Shown here piece after piece: positions 7,279 through 14,454 of a stretch of DNA of 52,626 bases. The first letter of the stretch is position 1. Each line of letters begins with the position of its first letter. The stretch spans positions 1 to 52,626 of the forward strand of contig JARGPI010000039.1 in NCBI GenBank assembly GCA_029213005.1, written 5' to 3'. Made by a program: the position numbers and the translations under genes. The notes under the pieces were generated by a model. It had not been told where the DNA came from, made no database searches, and saw only the letters and a program-made list of their open reading frames with translations. Source of the stretch: Verrucomicrobiales bacterium. Lineage in GTDB: Bacteria > Verrucomicrobiota > Verrucomicrobiia > Verrucomicrobiales > DEV007.

Positions 7279-8435
7279 AATCAGTGAACGTAAACAGCCC
7301 GATTGAAAGAGTCCCAATGTCCGGCCAGGCTGTGTCGCCGGAGCAGCGCGAAAGCGCGCCCGGCGAAGTGCCTGGCGCCTTTGGTTTATCTAAGGCGCAT
7401 AACGTCACGTTTTTGAAGACTGGGAATCTGATTCAGTCTTTGGACCCGCTCTACGTAAACCCTAATCTCTTCCAGTTCGATGATATCGGGATTATCCGTG
7501 AAGGCAAGAATGGGCAACCTGACGAACTCGTCGGAGTTAAGCGTGGGACTGTTCGGGGGTTCTCTCCGGCTTCCAGACGAAGAATGTTCAAGCTGCTCGC
7601 TACGCTTGGGGATTCTGTTCCCGTAATGGTGACTTTAACTTATCGAAAAGCTCAATTTCCGGAAGGTAAAGAAGTCTTGAAAGCGCATTTCAAAAAGTTC
7701 TGGCAAATGGTTCAGCGAAAATACAGAGGAAATTTTCTCGGTTGTATTTGGAAGATAGAATTGCAGAAATCCGGCGTTCCTCATTTTCATCTCTTAGTGT
7801 ACAGCAAAGATGGAACGCAACCTTTTATCGACCACGTTTGGTTGGCGAAGGCATGGGCAAAAGCTTCAGAAGACGAAAGCCCTGATCACATTAAAGCTGG
7901 TACCCGGGTTGAAGCAATTCGTTCGTGCGACGGTGCGTTAAGCTATGCGGCTAAATATCTGGGTAAAGTTGACCAGACAAACTGGTGTTATGGCAGGGTC
8001 TGGGGATGCCGTTCAAAGAATAATCTGCCGATCTGTGAAACCGAAGAAATCGAATTGGATGAATGCGAGCGGGAAGCTTACGAAAAACACTGTGTTCATA
8101 TTCATGCTTCACGAAAGGCACGTGCGCAGGCATACGACGAATTCCCAGTCGTCTTTACTGCTGAAGATATCAAAGAGATCGGAAAGCCTGCGATATGGCT
8201 CAATGAGGAGGCACAGGAGTGGAGGGAGAGGATCGAAGACTATTACTATGATCAGAGTGTGGAACTCTTTAAATCCGAACCTTGGCGAGCTTCCTATTGG
8301 ACAATCTTGAAGCCTGAAGATTTTGAGAGGTTATGTCAAGAGGCTCGGACCTTTCGGAATGCCATGATTGAATTTACGAAAAGGTTTCTCAACGGGGAAT
8401 TCACTTTTGATGCAAGTCGTTCGAAAATTGCGTGA
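7275..8435 (+). CDS. HUH-family rolling-circle replication initiator (Rep)
   Basis: The 386-residue protein should nick one strand at the element's origin and start rolling-circle replication. The Rep motifs are visible in order: VMVTLTY (motif 1, about residues 117-123), GVPHFHLLVY with the metal-binding His170 and His172 (HUH motif 2), and SYAAKYLGK with a YxxK (Tyr224, Lys227) as the likely nicking tyrosine. The layout resembles small-replicon and microvirus-type single-tyrosine Reps. The first 45 residues are low-complexity. The ATG overlaps the TGA of the integrase tail frame, and there is no good Shine-Dalgarno, which fits translational coupling in the circular form. Confidence 0.8.
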   Translation: MKSVNVNSPIERVPMSGQAVSPEQRESAPGEVPGAFGLSKAHNVTFLKTGNLIQSLDPLYVNPNLFQFDDIGIIREGKNGQPDELVGVKRGTVRGFSPASRRRMFKLLATLGDSVPVMVTLTYRKAQFPEGKEVLKAHFKKFWQMVQRKYRGNFLGCIWKIELQKSGVPHFHLLVYSKDGTQPFIDHVWLAKAWAKASEDESPDHIKAGTRVEAIRSCDGALSYAAKYLGKVDQTNWCYGRVWGCRSKNNLPICETEEIELDECEREAYEKHCVHIHASRKARAQAYDEFPVVFTAEDIKEIGKPAIWLNEEAQEWRERIEDYYYDQSVELFKSEPWRASYWTILKPEDFERLCQEARTFRNAMIEFTKRFLNGEFTFDASRSKIA

Positions 8436-8463
8436 TCAGTCTTCAGCTTTAAAATATCGTCGT

Positions 8464-8488
8464 CATGTTAGGCGCTCAGCCTAACATG
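8464..8488. other. Perfect hairpin after rep
   Basis: CATGTTAGGC and GCCTAACATG form a perfect 10-bp stem with a GCTCA loop, 28 bp after the rep stop. No T-run follows, so it is not a typical terminator. A nick-site hairpin of a double-strand origin is one possibility; a Rho-assisted stop is another. Confidence 0.5.
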
Positions 8489-8604
8489 AGATATCACGGG
8501 TTAGTTTTGGAGCATTGCCAGTGGTTTCATCGTCCGCGGAGCACAGCCCGTCAGGGCCCCAAAATGGAGCGAAGCGGAGTGCGGCAGCGAAGCGTGGAGC
8601 AGAT

Positions 8605-8664
8605 CCAAACCCCCGCTTCCCCCTGGGGGGACGGGAGGGGGAGAAGCCCCCAGCGGGGGTTTGG
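8605..8664. other. Large GC-rich dyad, candidate replication origin structure
   Basis: CCAAACCCCCGCT (8605-8617) and AGCGGGGGTTTGG (8652-8664) are perfect 13-bp arms around a loop rich in C and G runs that can fold further. It lies in a 270-bp non-coding interval after rep, where rolling-circle replicons commonly carry origins. The composition differs sharply from the AT-rich genes to the right. Confidence 0.5.
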
Positions 8665-8704
8665 GGGGATTGCGTTGCTCTTGCACTATTGATCGCGGGG
8701 CGTG

Positions 8705-9226
8705 CTAGATGTTTTTTTTAATATCGATGTCGATGAATTTTTGAATTCGTGTGTACCATAGATAGAATCCAATTGTCGAAACTACAATGCCCGATATCAT
8801 TATGACTTTAGCCCAAAATTTGAGTAGTGCCAATTGGGCTATACGAAGTTGGAGTTCACTAATCTGATCCGAGATTTTCTCGATATCAGTTACTAAACCT
8901 GTTCTGAGGGTTTCCATTTTTCGAGCGCGAAGTCGATCGTTCTCGATTTGTTTCAAAAATATTTCTCTTTTTGACTCTTCGGTAATAGCCTCAAATTCAA
9001 TATAACTTTCGTCTAGTAAGTTGAAAATCTCATTGTGCAGTTTGAATATAATTGGGCCTTTGAGTTTTATATTGTCTGATTCTCTTTGAATAGGGTGAAG
9101 TGCTACGCCTATATCGGTTTCGATTTGATATGCTTCCTTTAGGAGGATTGCTCCGGTTACAAAAACTGCGACTCCTGCAACGGATATGAATTTATAGAGG
9201 CTGTCAGTAGGAAGGTTTGAAATCAT
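8705..9226 (-). CDS. Small membrane protein with central coiled coil, unknown function
   Basis: The 173-residue product has a hydrophobic segment near the N-terminus (FISVAGVAVFVTGAILL) and another near the C-terminus (VIMISGIVVSTIGFYLWY). Between them lies a charged, helical, probably coiled-coil stretch (ITEESKREIFLKQIENDRLRAR onward) that would sit together on one side of the membrane. It is the only element gene on the minus strand and is divergent from the regulator gene. It resembles no family I can name. Immunity/superinfection exclusion or a virion/transfer role would be guesses. Confidence 0.6.
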   Translation of the reverse strand: MISNLPTDSLYKFISVAGVAVFVTGAILLKEAYQIETDIGVALHPIQRESDNIKLKGPIIFKLHNEIFNLLDESYIEFEAITEESKREIFLKQIENDRLRARKMETLRTGLVTDIEKISDQISELQLRIAQLALLKFWAKVIMISGIVVSTIGFYLWYTRIQKFIDIDIKKNI

Positions 9227-9345
9227 TATATTTTATTTTTTTGTAAGCCATAAGGGAGGATTAAGGAAGCGTAACTATTTGAATTTACAAGGATTTGGTA
9301 AGATCGAAAAATTTTGAGATTGGTTCGATTAACTTTTATTATTAA

Positions 9346-9382
9346 GGTGCACTTTATTCTTGACGATTTAATAGGTGCACTT
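9346..9382 (+). promoter_or_regulatory. Promoter region with two GGTGCACTT operator-like repeats
   Basis: GGTGCACTT occurs at 9346-9354 and 9374-9382, 28 bp apart, each with a palindromic GTGCAC core. A TTGACG at 9360-9365 could be a -35 box, with a weak -10 about 17 bp later just before the regulator gene. The second repeat falls in the spacer, so a bound protein would block the promoter. The likely binder is the element's own ribbon-helix-helix-like protein. Confidence 0.5.
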
Positions 9383-9393
9383 AATTGTGCCAT

Positions 9394-9789
9394 ATGAAAA
9401 AAAGAAAGAGAGGAAAAGGGCGGCCGAAAGTAGATTCGCCAAGAGATGTCCGGTTTACGATTGGGTTGTGCCAGGGGGATACGGAGTATCTCGATGTAAT
9501 CTCCGAACGGCTTGGAGTTACGCGGGGGGCTTTAATTGTCTTCACCCTTGAGACTATAATTGCTCACGAGTTTTCGGTCGTTGGATTCCTCCGAGCGGGA
9601 ATGAGGATTCAGAAAAAGTATCGGGAAATGGGGAACAAATTGGATATGCCTAAACTTCGCGATTTTAAGAATCGTCCAACTCCTCGATTTCCAATCAAAG
9701 GTGAAATTGGTGTAACTGAATTTACTGAAGAGATAGAAAAAATGAAAACAGAAATCAATCAGGAACAACACAGAAAGGAAGAATCATAA
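9394..9789 (+). CDS. Putative ribbon-helix-helix-type regulator
   Basis: The 131-residue protein starts with a very basic tail (MKKRKRGKGRPK). A strand-helix-helix pattern follows (VRFTIGLCQGDTEYLDVISERLGVTRGALIVFTLETIIA cut into its parts: strand near residues 17-24, helices near 29-40 and 42-55), as in Arc/CopG/MetJ repressors. The charged C-terminal part is unrecognised. I used the ATG at 9394 and not a TTG at 9385. The stop overlaps the next start (TAATG). It is first in the predicted xis-int-rep operon and directly downstream of paired operator-like repeats, so autoregulation is plausible. Confidence 0.55.
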   Translation: MKKRKRGKGRPKVDSPRDVRFTIGLCQGDTEYLDVISERLGVTRGALIVFTLETIIAHEFSVVGFLRAGMRIQKKYREMGNKLDMPKLRDFKNRPTPRFPIKGEIGVTEFTEEIEKMKTEINQEQHRKEES

Positions 9790-9986
9790 TGGAGCAATCC
9801 CCTCCAAGTAAAAAACTTCTTACGATTAAGGAATTTGCGCATCAAATTTCGGTCAGCGTCAGAAAGCTTTACCGAATGATAGATGAAGGAGTTATTCCGA
9901 AACCTTTAAAACAGGGCAACCGGTCGTTTCTCTTTGAAGAGGATCTCACGAACTATTTGTCGACTCTCAGAGAACAAAGAAAATGA
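9789..9986 (+). CDS. xis: Small HTH protein, excisionase-like
   Basis: The 65-residue protein is a MerR-type/HTH_17 winged helix: LLTIKEFAHQISVSVRKLYR, then MIDEGVIPKPLKQG and a wing ending in FEEDLTNYL. Such proteins beside tyrosine integrases usually act as excisionases (recombination directionality factors). It overlaps the regulator gene by one base and the integrase gene by four (ATGA), so the three are translated as a unit. Confidence 0.8.
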   Translation: MEQSPPSKKLLTIKEFAHQISVSVRKLYRMIDEGVIPKPLKQGNRSFLFEEDLTNYLSTLREQRK

Positions 9987-11290
9987 GTAAGATAGTTTGT
10001 AGTTTACTGCCTCCGGCAAAAAATAAACCATATTATCGGATTCGGTATCACCTGCCGGATGGGAAATGGAAAACAAAGTCCCTCGGGGTCAAATCGAAGG
10101 ATGTTGCTCGAAAGCGGCTCGTGGAATTCAGAGATGACTTGGAAAGAGAGGTTTACGGACTCGGTCCGTCGAAAGGGATTAAAGAAGGGGCGAACGCGGA
10201 CCTAAAAGAGCTGGTTCGGGAATTTGTTGAAGATCTGAGGGCACAAAATAGGGGCGTGAAATATTGCGATAACACTGAGCGGCAACTTCTCCTTCCGGCT
10301 CAGGAAATTGGGTGGAAAACGATTGCAGAAGTCTCTCACTCTGATTTCACTAGATGGCGCTCCTCGTCTAATCAAACCAGAGGTGCAACGACTCTCAACC
10401 GGTACCGGGAAAGCTGGGTGTCGTTTTATAATTGGCTGGTGAAAACGGAACGGTGTGAGCGCAATCTTTTTCAGCATATTTCGAAGGTCGATCAAACTTC
10501 GGATAATCGCCGCAAGCGAAGAAGTCTAAATGATGATGAAATTAGGATGCTATTGAAGGTAGCCCCAGATTGGAGGAGGGAGTTGTACCTTATTGCGATC
10601 CACACGGGGCTTCGAAGGAGTGAGTTGAAAAATTTAACCTGGGGTGATGTCCATCTGAATTGCGAATCGCCATATTTGTTACTCAGAGCGGAGACCACCA
10701 AGAATAAAAAAGCTGAGCCGGTGGCGATTCATTCTGAGTTGGTTGATCTTCTCCGTTCGATGTTTGGCCTAGGAAAGGCTAAGAGTGATCCGGTGGTTAG
10801 AATGTTTTCCCGGATGGAACCATTCAGGGCTGATCTGAAAAAAGCAGGCATTCCTTTCGAAACGGAGAGGGGTAGGGTTGATTTTCACGCGCTGAGGCAC
10901 ACGTCAAACGAGCGCATGGCAAGAGCTGGAGTTCCGATCACCTACGCACAGAGGCAAATGCGGCACAGTGATGTGAAGTTGACCTCGGTGCAGTATCTAA
11001 ATCCGGAGGTTCAAGCGATCTCTGAAGCGATCAAAATGATCCCGGCAATTTTTCAGGAAACTAAAGAGGGGTCACACATAGGGTCACACGGATTAGTCCC
11101 GAACGGGCAAGGCGAGTCACACGGAGTCACAAAGGGCGATCTTGAAGAGGATTCGGAACTCGTTGAAAATCAGTTGGTTTGTCACGATAAGTCACAAACG
11201 GACACTGTGAGTCAGAACATCGAAAATGGCTCCTCAGGTTGGGTTCGAACCAACGACCTAGTGGTTAACAGCCACCCGCTCTACCGCTGA
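9983..11290 (+). CDS. int: Tyrosine site-specific recombinase (integrase), reading through att
   Basis: The 435-residue integrase has an N-terminal arm-binding-like region, a SAM-like core-binding domain (about 75-165) and a catalytic domain with all active residues: Arg211 (TGLRRSE), Lys near 240-242, His302 and Arg305 (HALRH), His328 (RHSD) and Tyr338 (SVQYLNP). After the tyrosine there is an unusually long tail of about 95 residues. It is encoded by DNA carrying six GTCAC-type repeats and the att core, and it ends inside the tRNA gene on the opposite strand. The last 11 residues are therefore contributed by the host tRNA; in the circle they are replaced by 56 others. Confidence 0.93.
   Translation: MSKIVCSLLPPAKNKPYYRIRYHLPDGKWKTKSLGVKSKDVARKRLVEFRDDLEREVYGLGPSKGIKEGANADLKELVREFVEDLRAQNRGVKYCDNTERQLLLPAQEIGWKTIAEVSHSDFTRWRSSSNQTRGATTLNRYRESWVSFYNWLVKTERCERNLFQHISKVDQTSDNRRKRRSLNDDEIRMLLKVAPDWRRELYLIAIHTGLRRSELKNLTWGDVHLNCESPYLLLRAETTKNKKAEPVAIHSELVDLLRSMFGLGKAKSDPVVRMFSRMEPFRADLKKAGIPFETERGRVDFHALRHTSNERMARAGVPITYAQRQMRHSDVKLTSVQYLNPEVQAISEAIKMIPAIFQETKEGSHIGSHGLVPNGQGESHGVTKGDLEEDSELVENQLVCHDKSQTDTVSQNIENGSSGWVRTNDLVVNSHPLYR
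11071..11196 (+). promoter_or_regulatory. Three pairs of GTCACA(C) sites, right arm (candidate integrase arm sites)
   Basis: Pairs lie at 11071/11083 (12 bp apart), 11116/11126 (10 bp) and 11181/11191 (10 bp), all in the same direction, within the integrase tail codons. With the left pair at 7146/7158 they flank the att core in the circle, as arm-type sites flank lambda attP. Confidence 0.55.
11207..11254 (+). repeat. Right attachment site (att core, direct repeat)
   Basis: This is the second 48-bp copy of the att core. It spans the tRNA-Asn 3' end (T-arm, acceptor strand, CCA) and 20 bp beyond it. The integrase gene and the intact tRNA gene both cross it. Confidence 0.88.
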
Positions 11291-11301
11291 GCTACTGAGG
11301 A
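11227..11301 (-). tRNA. tRNA-Asn (anticodon GTT)
   Basis: The minus strand folds as a full tRNA: acceptor TCCTCAG/CTGAGGA, D-arm with AGCTCAGC, anticodon stem GGTGG/CCACT-type with GTT at 11269-11267, T-loop GGTTCGAACCC, discriminator G and an encoded CCA. It is the integration target of the element on its 3' side. The integrase gene is antisense to almost all of it. Confidence 0.96.
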
Positions 11302-11452
11302 ATCTCATTTCCGCAATCGGGAGCAAATGTTGCTGCCGGAAGCGAGCGGCAATTTGCGGCGTTTCACCGATTTTTCAAGAGGAAATTTAAGCGTTTTTGA
11401 TCTTTTTTTCGTAAGATAATGTTCTCCCCGGGGAGTAAGCTTCTTATCGGCT

Positions 11453-11983
11453 ATGACTGATCCCAAGACCAACTCTGAAGAACCTGTTTTTCCTGATCTG
11501 ATGGCGGGGCATCAGGCGAGGATTATCGGCTATATCCGCACGATGATTCCGGATATTCATGCGGCGAAGGATGTGCTTCAGGAAACGAATATGACGCTTC
11601 TCCGGAAATCCCGGGATTTCGAGATGGGTTCCAATTTCACGGCGTGGGCCTTCCGGATAGCTTATTTTGAAGTGCTGGCGTGGCGCCGGAACAAGGGACG
11701 GGAGCGGTTGCAGTTTTCCAATGAATTGGTGGAGTCTCTGTCGCAGACTGGAGAGCACTTCGGGGAAAGTTACGACTCCCGGCTCGATGCATTAAAGACC
11801 TGTCTGGATAAACTGCCGGAGCGGCAGAGGCTCATCGTGCAACGCCACTACCTGAATGGAACTCCGGTGCAGGAAATCGCCCGGGAAATGGATTTTAAGC
11901 CGAATGCGGCTTCTCAATTGCTGCACCGGGCGAGACTCAGCTTGTTTCAGTGTATCAATCAACTCACGGGGAGGCACTCATGA
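11453..11983 (+). CDS. ECF RNA polymerase sigma factor
   Basis: The 176-residue protein is a sigma-70 family factor of the extracytoplasmic-function type. Region 2 is seen in DVLQETNMTLLRKSRDFEMGS and FTAWAFRIAYFEVLAWRR (-10 recognition). Region 4 is seen in LPERQRLIVQRHYLNGTPVQEIAREM followed by a helix for -35 binding. It belongs to the short Rhodopirellula/Verrucomicrobium group. The stop overlaps the next start (ATGA), linking it with a transmembrane anti-sigma-like protein, and a PrsW-type protease follows. Confidence 0.9.
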   Translation: MTDPKTNSEEPVFPDLMAGHQARIIGYIRTMIPDIHAAKDVLQETNMTLLRKSRDFEMGSNFTAWAFRIAYFEVLAWRRNKGRERLQFSNELVESLSQTGEHFGESYDSRLDALKTCLDKLPERQRLIVQRHYLNGTPVQEIAREMDFKPNAASQLLHRARLSLFQCINQLTGRHS

Positions 11984-12789
11984 ATTTTGATCCAACCGAC
12001 CGGCTCGTGGAGTTGATAGAGGCGCTTCAAAGCGACGGCGGACTGTCGGAGGCTGACTTCAAAGAATTGGAGGGCATTCTGGAAAATGATGAAAGTGCCC
12101 GGGAGTATTACGTGCTAAGCCAGGAACTGCACACCATGCTTGAGGTCGATAAGTCGATCCGGCTCAAGCTGGCGTCTGATTGGTTGCCGGAAAATGTGAT
12201 TCCTTTGCCGGGCGTTGACGTCACGGAGGTGATGCCGGAGCCAAAACCGGAGCCGATAAAGGTGGCTTCCCGACAGCCTCTGAAATCAGGTTTCAGGATG
12301 GCGACATCTCTTGCCGCTATGGTGGCGGGGCTGGTGGTGATGCTTTGGATTTATTCGGAGGTGTCGGAGTTCGCCGAAAAAGCGTCCCGGAGTGTTAAGC
12401 CTGAGCTATTGGCGGGCGATGAGGCCCTGGTTTCTTATCACGATGAAGTGCTGCCGATTTTAACGGAGCACTGTTTTGAGTGCCATGGCGAGGACGAGGT
12501 GAAGCGGGAAGCTGATCTCAGGCTGGACCGTCTGAAGTCGGCTTTGTCGGGAGATAAACCGGCGATTGTCCCGGGGAAGCCCGGAGAGAGCGAGATGATT
12601 GCGCGGATCTCGTCGCATGATCCCGAATATATGATGCCTCCAAAAGAAAAATCGAAGCGGTTGTCAGAGGCACAAATCATGATTTTAACGAAGTGGATCG
12701 AGCAGGGTGCGGTTTACGGATCACACCGGTCATACTCGAAAACCCGCGAATTGAAGTTGTGGTTGGCGTGGCTTGGGGCCGCGAATTGA
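11980..12789 (+). CDS. Transmembrane anti-sigma-like protein with PSCyt1 cytochrome domain
   Basis: The ATG at 11980 overlaps the sigma factor stop and gives 269 residues. The first 65 or so residues are acidic and helical, like the cytoplasmic part of PVC anti-sigma/FecR-type proteins. One membrane helix follows (about 107-125, MATSLAAMVAGLVVMLWIY). The outer part is a planctomycete-type cytochrome domain with a c-heme motif CFECH (165-169) and MMPPKEK, whose Met is a candidate axial ligand. PSCyt1 is normally found at the N-terminus of DUF1549/DUF1553 enzymes, so this fusion is uncommon. The protein may hold the sigma factor until a heme- or redox-linked signal arrives; that is inference. 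Confidence 0.72.
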   Translation: MNFDPTDRLVELIEALQSDGGLSEADFKELEGILENDESAREYYVLSQELHTMLEVDKSIRLKLASDWLPENVIPLPGVDVTEVMPEPKPEPIKVASRQPLKSGFRMATSLAAMVAGLVVMLWIYSEVSEFAEKASRSVKPELLAGDEALVSYHDEVLPILTEHCFECHGEDEVKREADLRLDRLKSALSGDKPAIVPGKPGESEMIARISSHDPEYMMPPKEKSKRLSEAQIMILTKWIEQGAVYGSHRSYSKTRELKLWLAWLGAAN

Positions 12790-12879
12790 GCGTTCCCGGT
12801 TCCGAGGTTGGCTCGAGGCAATTGATTGGAGCGGAGAAGCTGTTTGCACCTCGGGTGGGCTTTGGTAGCTTCCCGCATC

Positions 12880-14454
12880 ATGCTCAATCTCAATCGCAGA
12901 AAACTGGCTCAACTTTCCCGCGACACGTCTTCGCTGGTGAAAATATCGATTGGGTTAGTCGCCATTTCGCTGGTGATCAGCGCGGTGATTTCGGCCTTTG
13001 GAGGACGCCCTGAACAGGAAGGTGGAGAGGATGTCGGGTTCGAGAGGCTTTCCGCTATCATCCGAAACAGCGCGATGGGATATTTCGGGATGGATCCGGG
13101 CGATTTCCGGAATCTGGATTTTCGGGAGGCGTCGGATCCAGATACCAATCAGTTGCACGAGTCGTTCAAGCATTTGATCAATGAGAACGAATCAATTGAT
13201 CAGAGTCAGCGCGACCTGTTGACGGCTCTTTCCGGTGCAGTTCATGGCTCCGACTCGGCGAGACGGGAGGCCGTTTTGTATCTGCAGTCGCTACCCGGTG
13301 AGATGCGATTTCGAAATGAATTTTTAGGAGATGCTCTGATTGCCAGCGGGGAGCCGGAGAAAGCGATTGAAGCCTACATCAAAGAGGGGGAGCGCTACCC
13401 GGACGCAACCTATAGTCAGAGATCCGCTATCGTTGCTTTGACGGAAAGAAAAGAGATCGCCCCTCTCCGAACTGTGCTGGAGAAACCCGGTTTCAGGAAG
13501 TCACTACCTCCAGTTGACGGAATCGAAGCGGCTACAGTATTGGGAAGTCAAAAAGGGTTGTTTGCTGAAATTCTGAGAATGGAAATCCAGATGTTAAAAT
13601 CGCCCTATCTGGTGACTGCAATTTTTACGGCGGCGATCTGGTTTATTATATTGTTGAGTATGGGGAGTTTGAATGCTCGTCAGGCTATCTGGGGGACTGC
13701 GGCATTTGCGATGGGTATTTTTGCGGCCGTGTTAACCTTATACGTGGTATATCTGCAGGAGGAGTATTTGAATCTCGCTTTTCATCCGGACGACACTCTT
13801 GTGAATCAGGCAATTGCTCTGGTGGCGGGGGTGGGGCTCCGCGAGGAAACTTTGAAGTTGCTTTGCTTCCTTCCGCTTGCCATCGCGATTCTACCCATTC
13901 GCAATGCGATGCTGGCATTGATTCTCGCAGGGCTTACCGGGCTGGGTTTTGCGATGATGGAAAACCTTCACTACTTTGTGAATTCCAACGATCAATTTAT
14001 CGCCTGGACTCGTTTGCTCTCGGCAAATGCGCTGCATTTCTGCCTCACCGGAATCGCCGGTTTTTCTCTATATCAATTGCTCAGAAACAAAGGGCACGGT
14101 TGGGAAAACTTCCTCGTCGATTTCCTCTTTGTCGTTGTGGTTCATGGAATCTTTAATGCGTTCCACATGATTCCGATGTTTGGAGAGTATGGAATTGTTT
14201 CTCTAGTGGTGCTGGCACTAACCGCGTACCGGTATTTGGATCTGGTTCGGGATCACATGACCCATGAGGGGCAACTTCGTAAAATTTCGCCTCTGGGAGT
14301 ATTTGTGGTTGGCACCGCACTGTTGGGTTGCGGGATTATGATCGTGACCTCGGTATCACACACTTTTCTGCAATCGGCGGGTGCCTTTGCCAGCACTATT
14401 GGGGGCAGTCTCCCGATCGCGTTTGCCTTTATCAGTCGACTCCGGGATCTCTAG
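12880..14454 (+). CDS. PrsW-family intramembrane metalloprotease
   Basis: With the ATG at 12880 the protein has 524 residues. A membrane helix near the N-terminus (SLVKISIGLVAISLVISAVIS) is followed by a soluble, possibly TPR-like segment (about 50-230) and then about eight membrane segments. These carry the PrsW motifs: GLREETLKLL (Glu322, Glu323), MMENLHYF (Glu361), ALHF (His386) and VVHGIFNAFH (His422). In Bacillus, PrsW makes the first cut in a transmembrane anti-sigma factor. Here the gene lies 90 bp after an anti-sigma-like gene, which suggests the same partnership. It converges with the next gene; the stop codons overlap at CTAG. Confidence 0.82.
   Translation: MLNLNRRKLAQLSRDTSSLVKISIGLVAISLVISAVISAFGGRPEQEGGEDVGFERLSAIIRNSAMGYFGMDPGDFRNLDFREASDPDTNQLHESFKHLINENESIDQSQRDLLTALSGAVHGSDSARREAVLYLQSLPGEMRFRNEFLGDALIASGEPEKAIEAYIKEGERYPDATYSQRSAIVALTERKEIAPLRTVLEKPGFRKSLPPVDGIEAATVLGSQKGLFAEILRMEIQMLKSPYLVTAIFTAAIWFIILLSMGSLNARQAIWGTAAFAMGIFAAVLTLYVVYLQEEYLNLAFHPDDTLVNQAIALVAGVGLREETLKLLCFLPLAIAILPIRNAMLALILAGLTGLGFAMMENLHYFVNSNDQFIAWTRLLSANALHFCLTGIAGFSLYQLLRNKGHGWENFLVDFLFVVVVHGIFNAFHMIPMFGEYGIVSLVVLALTAYRYLDLVRDHMTHEGQLRKISPLGVFVVGTALLGCGIMIVTSVSHTFLQSAGAFASTIGGSLPIAFAFISRLRDL

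Larger units (their letters stand above)
7060..11254 (+). mobile_element. Integrative element in tRNA-Asn with HUH Rep and tyrosine integrase
   Basis: 48-bp direct repeats (7060-7107 and 11207-11254, one mismatch) bound an element whose predicted circle is 4147 bp. The right repeat is the 3' part of an intact tRNA-Asn gene plus 20 bp. Contents in order: truncated integrase tail, rep, structured region, minus-strand membrane protein, operator-like repeats, regulator, HTH/excisionase-like gene and integrase. Joining the repeats puts regulator, xis, int and rep in one overlapping chain. The combination suggests an integrating rolling-circle plasmid or phage satellite. No relaxase, capsid or conjugation gene is present. 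Confidence 0.85.

Noticed and set aside
9983..11290. Treating the integrase as an XerC/D housekeeping recombinase
   Set aside because: It is next to a tRNA-embedded att repeat, overlaps an excisionase-like gene and has an N-terminal arm-binding-like part, all of which fit an element integrase.
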